A stretch of 20,798 bases of DNA. Origin: Methanoregula sp. (lineage in GTDB: Archaea > Halobacteriota > Methanomicrobia > Methanomicrobiales > Methanospirillaceae). Positions 17,235 through 20,798 of this stretch are shown piece by piece. How positions within the stretch are numbered: position 1 is the first letter of the stretch; each line of letters starts with the position of its first letter. The position numbers and the translations under genes are program-made. The DNA lies in assembly GCA_028705545.1 (NCBI GenBank), contig JAQWDG010000012.1:1-20798 (forward strand), given 5' to 3'. The notes beneath the pieces are model-generated. The model saw only the letters and a list, made by a program, of their open reading frames with translations, did not search any database and had not been told where the DNA came from.

Positions 17235-17320
17235 CTGCGAAGTAATGTATAGTTCCTTAAATCGTTTGTGGCAGGGTATCGTCACGGATGGTTTAGCTGC
17301 ATTTGTGTGGTGAAGGAAAA

Positions 17321-18103
17321 ATGGATTACGGAAATGTACTTGGCGAAGCCTTCGGCTACGCAAAGGAAGGCCTTGTCGGAAACCTGATGAAATGGATTCT
17401 CTTAATCGTCCTTGAGATCCTGCCGGTAATACCGATTATTGCATGGGTATTTGTGTTCGCCGGCTCCCTGATGAGCGGCGGGACACCGGACTTCCTGTCG
17501 CTCATGGGCGGGTTTGTCGTTGCACTTATCATCGCGATTCTGCTCCAGGCATTCTACCAGGGGTATATGCTCAAGATCCTCCGGGGCGACAAACCGCTGC
17601 CGGAGATCGCCGATCTCGGGAAGCTCTTTGTTGACGGCATCAAGTACCTGGTCATCGGGATCATCTACATGATCCCGGTATTTATCGTCCTTGTTGCAGT
17701 TGTCGGGGCAGTTGCCATGACGGCAATTGCCAGGGGCATCACCGACCCCAAGATCCTGGCGGCGGCAGCGATGGGCCCGGCCCTCGTCGGTATCCTCATT
17801 GCGGTTATCCTTGCGATCATCCTGGGCCTCCTCGCGCTTATCGGAGTTATCCGCTTTGCCCGGACCGGGAAGATGGGAGAGGCATTCAACTTCAGCGAGA
17901 TCCTCGCCACGATTGGAAAAATCGGCTGGGGCACCTATATCCTCGCCCTGATCATCCTTATCGTGATCTTCGGGATCATCTATGTTGTCCTCGGGCTCAT
18001 CCCGATTGTCGGGGCCATCATCGAGCTCATCATCGGCCCGTTCCTCATGGTCTTTGCAGCACGCTACTTCTGCCTGCTCTACGACAGCGCCGGGACGGCG
18101 TAA
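17321..18103 (+). CDS. DUF4013 family integral membrane protein
   Basis: 260 residues. The start is the ATG at 17321, preceded by GGTGA (7-nt spacing), which matches the archaeal anti-Shine-Dalgarno; a TTG six codons upstream is also in frame but lacks this support. The protein is strongly hydrophobic, with about six membrane segments by eye (near residues 24-48, 62-78, 108-132, 148-175, 205-230 and 232-250). The conserved element FYQGYMLKILRGDKPLPE with DLGKLFVDGIKYLVIGIIY is the DUF4013 hallmark. The family is common in methanogens and has no established function; transport or membrane organisation is a guess. It stands alone, with its own likely promoter and a T-rich end, facing ilvD. Confidence 0.9.
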   Translation: MDYGNVLGEAFGYAKEGLVGNLMKWILLIVLEILPVIPIIAWVFVFAGSLMSGGTPDFLSLMGGFVVALIIAILLQAFYQGYMLKILRGDKPLPEIADLGKLFVDGIKYLVIGIIYMIPVFIVLVAVVGAVAMTAIARGITDPKILAAAAMGPALVGILIAVILAIILGLLALIGVIRFARTGKMGEAFNFSEILATIGKIGWGTYILALIILIVIFGIIYVVLGLIPIVGAIIELIIGPFLMVFAARYFCLLYDSAGTA

Positions 18104-18116
18104 ACAATATTCATAT

Positions 18117-18127
18117 TCCTCTTTTTA
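18117..18127 (+). terminator. T-rich terminator after the DUF4013 gene
   Basis: TTCCTCTTTTTATC begins about 14 nt past the TAA stop; pyrimidine-rich with a T5 tract. Confidence 0.45.
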
Positions 18128-18192
18128 TCATTAAAAACGCAAGAACGGATATACGGCAACTAAGGTTTTTCGCAGATACCGTATTGAACGGG

Positions 18193-18241
18193 AAAAAACC
18201 CGGTACCCGGGGGATTTCTCCGGTAAAAACTATTAAAAAAA
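18193..18241 (-). terminator. Terminator region after ilvD
   Basis: On the minus strand, past the ilvD stop, GCCCGC is followed by T7 (18235-18241). Further on, a CCCGG-TAC-CCGGG hairpin (18199-18211) is followed by T6 (18193-18198), resembling an intrinsic terminator. The rest of the gap 18104-18254 shows no gene. Confidence 0.55.
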
Positions 18242-18254
18242 GCGGGCAGTGGTC

Positions 18255-19907
18255 TTATCTCTGCACTGCGCCGAGGTTTGCCTGTTCCACGGTTCTTGCA
18301 TACCGGGCAAGGACACCGGAGAGCGGTTTTGTGACCGGTTTCCATGAGGCCTTCCGGGCTGCAAGCGTCTGTGCATCTACAAGGAGATCGATCTTCTTTT
18401 CGAAGAGATCGACAGCGATTTTGTCCCCGTCATGCACAAGGGCAATCGGCCCGCCGACCGCTGCCTCGGGTGCGACATGCCCGATGCAGGGACCGCGGGT
18501 GCCGCCCGAGAACCTCCCGTCGGTGATCAGGACCACGTCTTTATAGCCAACACCCACCAGTGCCGAGGTCGCGGCAAGCATCTCGGGCATTCCCGGCGCT
18601 CCTCTTGGCCCTTCGTTCCTGATGATGACCACATCGCCCTCCTTTACCTGCCGGGAGAGGATCGCTGCCATTGCGGGTTCCTCGCCATCGAAGACCCGGG
18701 CCGGGCCGGTGTGCTTCCAGATCTCCTTTGGCACAGCGGCGCACTTCACGACCGCACCATCCGGGGCAAGCGAACCAAAGAGGATCTTGAGGCCGCCGGC
18801 AGCGTTTACCGGTGCATCAAGTCTTTTGATGACCTCCTCGTTTCTGATGACCGCTGCGTCTGCGATCTGGTGGATGGTCTTTCCCGAGACTGTCGGGAGA
18901 TCATCGAGATACTTTTCCAGGCGTTTCATGACTGCCGGGATCCCGCCGGCCCGGTTCAGGGCCTGCATCGAGTAGGGGCCGGAGGGCTGCATGTAACAGA
19001 TGTGGGGGATCTCTTCTGCAATGCGATTGAAATCCTCAAGCGTGAGCGGAACTTCTGCCTCGGTCGCTACCGCCATGAGGTGGAGGACGGTGTTCGTGGA
19101 ACCGCCAAGAGCCATATCCATGCGGATCGCATTTTCCAGGCTCTTTTTGGTGACGATGCTGCGGGGGGTGATGTTCTGTTTTACTGCCGCCACTGCTGCC
19201 TCCCCGGTTTCCCGGGCAATCCGTAATTTTGCGGCATCGACCGCAGGTATCGTTGCGCAGCCGGGCAGGGACATGCCGAGCGTCTCGGTCATGCAGGCCA
19301 TCGTGTTTGCCGTATAAAGCCCCTGGCAGCTCCCGCACCCGGGCATGGCGCAGCACTCGAGTTCCTTTAGGGACTCGTCGCTCATGGTTCCGGCTGCGAC
19401 CTTGCCGACCCCTTCAAAAACATCGGTCAGCGAGAGGTCCTTTCCCTCGATATTGCCGGGGAGCATCGGCCCGCCCGTAACAACCACGGTCGGGACGTTG
19501 GTCCGGACCGCCGCCATGAGCATCCCGGGCACGATCTTGTCGCAGGTCCCGACACAGACCAGTCCGTCGAACCGGTGGGCCTGCACCATGAGTTCGATGG
19601 AATCGGCAATATTCTCCCGGGATGGCAGGGAGTAGCGCATTCCTTCGTGGCCCATTGCAATGCCGTCGCAGATGCCGATTACGCCGAACTCAAAGGGCAC
19701 CCCGCCGGCCGCGGCAATGCCTTCGCGGACCCGTTCAGACAACTGCCGCAGGTGCATATGGCCGGGAACAATCGTATTGTAGGCATTCGCAATCCCGATG
19801 AACGGCTGCGCCATTTCACGGTCGGTCACACCCAGTGCACGCAGGAGCGAACGGTTCGGCGCCCGTTCGTATCCCTTTTTTATCCTGTCGCTCCGCAGTT
19901 CTGTCAT
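18255..19907 (-). CDS. ilvD: Dihydroxy-acid dehydratase
   Basis: 550 residues. It converts 2,3-dihydroxy-isovalerate and 2,3-dihydroxy-3-methylvalerate to the 2-oxo acids of valine, leucine and isoleucine synthesis, using an Fe-S cluster and Mg2+. The start is the ATG at 19907 (MTELRSDRIKKGYERAP), which matches family N-termini; 44 codons open upstream look non-coding. Visible motifs: CDGIAMGH (80-87, Mg2+ Asp81), GTCDKIVPGML (Cys122), MPGCGSCQGLYTANTM (Cys191/194), GGSTNTVLHL and TDGRFSGGTRG. The first loop reads NTIVPGHMHL, like E. coli IlvD (VPGH), rather than the PCN form of the oxygen-stable [2Fe-2S] enzymes, so an oxygen-sensitive [4Fe-4S] enzyme is likely, fitting an anaerobe. No Shine-Dalgarno is visible; CATAGCATATGG about 37 nt upstream may be a TATA element. 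No other ilv genes adjoin. Confidence 0.97.
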   Translation of the reverse strand: MTELRSDRIKKGYERAPNRSLLRALGVTDREMAQPFIGIANAYNTIVPGHMHLRQLSERVREGIAAAGGVPFEFGVIGICDGIAMGHEGMRYSLPSRENIADSIELMVQAHRFDGLVCVGTCDKIVPGMLMAAVRTNVPTVVVTGGPMLPGNIEGKDLSLTDVFEGVGKVAAGTMSDESLKELECCAMPGCGSCQGLYTANTMACMTETLGMSLPGCATIPAVDAAKLRIARETGEAAVAAVKQNITPRSIVTKKSLENAIRMDMALGGSTNTVLHLMAVATEAEVPLTLEDFNRIAEEIPHICYMQPSGPYSMQALNRAGGIPAVMKRLEKYLDDLPTVSGKTIHQIADAAVIRNEEVIKRLDAPVNAAGGLKILFGSLAPDGAVVKCAAVPKEIWKHTGPARVFDGEEPAMAAILSRQVKEGDVVIIRNEGPRGAPGMPEMLAATSALVGVGYKDVVLITDGRFSGGTRGPCIGHVAPEAAVGGPIALVHDGDKIAVDLFEKKIDLLVDAQTLAARKASWKPVTKPLSGVLARYARTVEQANLGAVQR

Positions 19908-20105
19908 TATCAGGGATGATTGCCCGCCATATGCTATGAATCTACTGTCATGGCAGGACTCCGTGCAGGACGGTTTGTAACAAGCACGATCCCGAGGAAA
20001 CAGGATAAAAAAAGATGGTGATTGCTTAATACGAGCCACCCGTCAATCCTTATGCTCTTAAAGGAAATTTCTATTCCTGAGCGACTCGCCCCCTTTGTGC
20101 CAGCC

Positions 20106-20127
20106 CGCCCCCGAGGGGACGGGGGTG
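20106..20127. repeat. GC-rich hairpin inside the putative MITE
   Basis: CGCCCCCG (20106-20113) and CGGGGGTG (20120-20127) pair as an 8-bp stem, with one G-T pair when read as + strand RNA, around a 6-nt loop AGGGGA. It lies roughly in the middle of the element. Confidence 0.5.
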
Positions 20128-20291
20128 CATGCGATTCCTCCGCATTACCGGTAATCCCGATTCTGATAATACTGAAAAAGATCCCAGTCAACCGCATTGC
20201 TCCACAGGGCGAGCACCCGTGGCTCCATCGCAATCCAGTCCAAAGGAACTGCCAATCGATCGAAGATGGTGGTCTTAATTAAGCAATCGCC

Positions 20292-20299
20292 AAAAAAAA
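20292..20299 (-). terminator. T8 terminator after the surface-protein gene
   Basis: T8 on the minus strand immediately past the stop codon of the gene ending at 20302. It is part of the flanking duplication, so the original terminator tract appears to exist in two copies, one on each side of the inserted element. Confidence 0.5.
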
Positions 20300-20301
20300 G
20301 A

Positions 20302-20798
20302 TTACTGCCGTTTTTTCCGGAAATAGTAGAGCGCGTACACGATGCCGATGATCACGGCAACAATGACGGAAAGGTATACGGAATTGGAGAGAATTCCCGC
20401 GATACCGGTAAGATTGTTTACCTCCACGGTGACCTTCATGGGGTCCGAGATGGATGTGGTATTCATATCGTCGAGGTAGCGTATCTCTGAATCGAGCCCG
20501 TATTCCTTTATCGTTGCATCGCTGGAAACCGTGAGCTGGAACGAGGCGATTGCAGACTGGCCCGGCGCAAGATCGCCCAGGTAGGAGATATCCGAGCTGC
20601 TCGAAAACGGTTTGACCGCACTTATCCGGGCCTCGGCGCTCCGCACGGACGTACTCCCGGTATTTTTATATTCCACCTGGATGGTCCTTTTGCTGCCCGG
20701 GTTCATTTCGGCAGGTGGGGACAGGATGGCAAAATCCACCTTGTTTCCCACGGCAACACCTGTGGTTTCCGTCCGGGACGTGACATAATCGCCCTCGT
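20302..20798 (-). CDS. C-terminally anchored extracellular protein, COG1361/CARDB-like (5' end outside the window)
   Basis: The frame stays open to the right edge; residues EGDYVTSRTETTGVAVGNK precede the internal GTG at 20751, so the gene is partial. At least 165 residues are visible. The beta-sandwich region (VDFAILSPPAEMNPGSKRTIQVEYKNTGSTSVRSAEARIS, with a LAPGQSAIASFQLTV edge) resembles NEW3/CARDB-type domains of COG1361 surface proteins, in which 'more than' and 'N-T-G' segments recur in repeated sandwiches. It carries sequons (NTT, NLT). A single membrane helix (about the last 30 residues, SVYLSVIVAVIIGIVYALYYF) ends in RKKRQ, so the domain should face outside. Such proteins often sit next to ABC or RND transporter genes in methanogens; the neighbour here lies outside the window. 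The stop codon borders the putative MITE. Function unknown. Confidence 0.82.
   Translation of the reverse strand, partial: EGDYVTSRTETTGVAVGNKVDFAILSPPAEMNPGSKRTIQVEYKNTGSTSVRSAEARISAVKPFSSSSDISYLGDLAPGQSAIASFQLTVSSDATIKEYGLDSEIRYLDDMNTTSISDPMKVTVEVNNLTGIAGILSNSVYLSVIVAVIIGIVYALYYFRKKRQ

Larger units (their letters stand above)
20007..20302. mobile_element. Probable MITE with terminal inverted repeats and 10-bp target duplication
   Basis: The element spans 20017-20291 (275 bp). Left end: GGTGATTGCTTAAT (20017-20030). Right end, read on the minus strand: GGCGATTGCTTAAT (20291-20278). That is 13 of 14 matching, and after five unmatched bases CCACC recurs in both ends (20036-20040; complement at 20268-20272). 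The direct repeat AAAAAAAGAT flanks it: 20007-20016 abuts the left end, and 20293-20302 lies one extra A from the right end. This is the pattern of a target-site duplication of about 10 bp. No transposase is encoded, so it would be a non-autonomous element. Internally there is an 8-bp hairpin with one G-T pair (20106-20127) and the palindrome ATTACCGGTAAT (20144-20155). The transposon family is not recognised. An alternative reading is a structured RNA closed by a 14-bp end helix. Confidence 0.72.

Noticed and set aside
20022..20282. 86-codon + strand ORF inside the putative MITE (and a 99-codon ORF on the other strand)
   Set aside because: The ORF starts with a rare codon within the left terminal repeat and shows no transposase motif; more likely chance open frames.
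20017..20291. SRP RNA or RNase P RNA gene, suggested by pairing ends and length near 275 nt
   Set aside because: The conserved SRP helix 8 core and the RNase P conserved segments were not found on either strand, while the flanking direct repeats favour an insertion.

Overview
The window looks like chromosomal DNA of a methanogenic archaeon, most likely of the order Methanomicrobiales (Methanoregula-like). Reasons: GC-rich coding sequence with AT-rich gaps, archaeal TATA-type promoters, T-run terminators, an archaeal Trm-G10 tRNA methyltransferase, a DUF4013 membrane protein, a C-terminally anchored COG1361-type surface protein, and a bacterial-type grpE-dnaK-dnaJ operon of the kind mesophilic methanogens carry. 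The placement is inferred from gene content; there is no rRNA gene in the window.

Layout. Positions 1-9753 (+) are one reading frame, already open at the left edge: a giant protein made only of tetratricopeptide repeats (TPRs). It shows 95 in-register 34-residue repeats, plus part of another, without an insertion or deletion. It contains an 8-repeat (816 bp) segmental duplication. A short T-rich gap separates it from a run of minus-strand genes that faces it. Read in transcription order, these are grpE (from about 15208), dnaK, dnaJ, a tRNA guanine-N2 methyltransferase, and a small secreted, membrane-anchored TPR protein ending at 9795. A 460-bp intergenic region holds a clear TATA box for grpE, a 12-bp palindrome, a 19-bp perfect inverted repeat with an 81-nt spacer, and two hairpins just before purH. 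Then come purH (+, 15696-17180) and a DUF4013 multi-spanning membrane protein (+, 17321-18103), facing ilvD (-, 18255-19907). Between ilvD and the last gene is a 275-bp element with terminal inverted repeats and a 10-bp flanking duplication. I read it as a MITE inserted at the stop codon/terminator of a surface-protein gene (-, 20302 to beyond the right edge).

How the genes work together: GrpE, DnaK and DnaJ form one chaperone machine, with 6-nt gaps between the genes and a good Shine-Dalgarno before dnaK. PurH (last two steps to IMP) and IlvD (branched-chain amino acid synthesis) are housekeeping enzymes with no visible link to each other. The two TPR genes meet tail to tail, and only the small one shows a signal peptide and membrane anchor within the window.

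Most unusual items: the gapless giant TPR array with its one-superhelical-turn duplication, and the probable MITE with a well-preserved target-site duplication.
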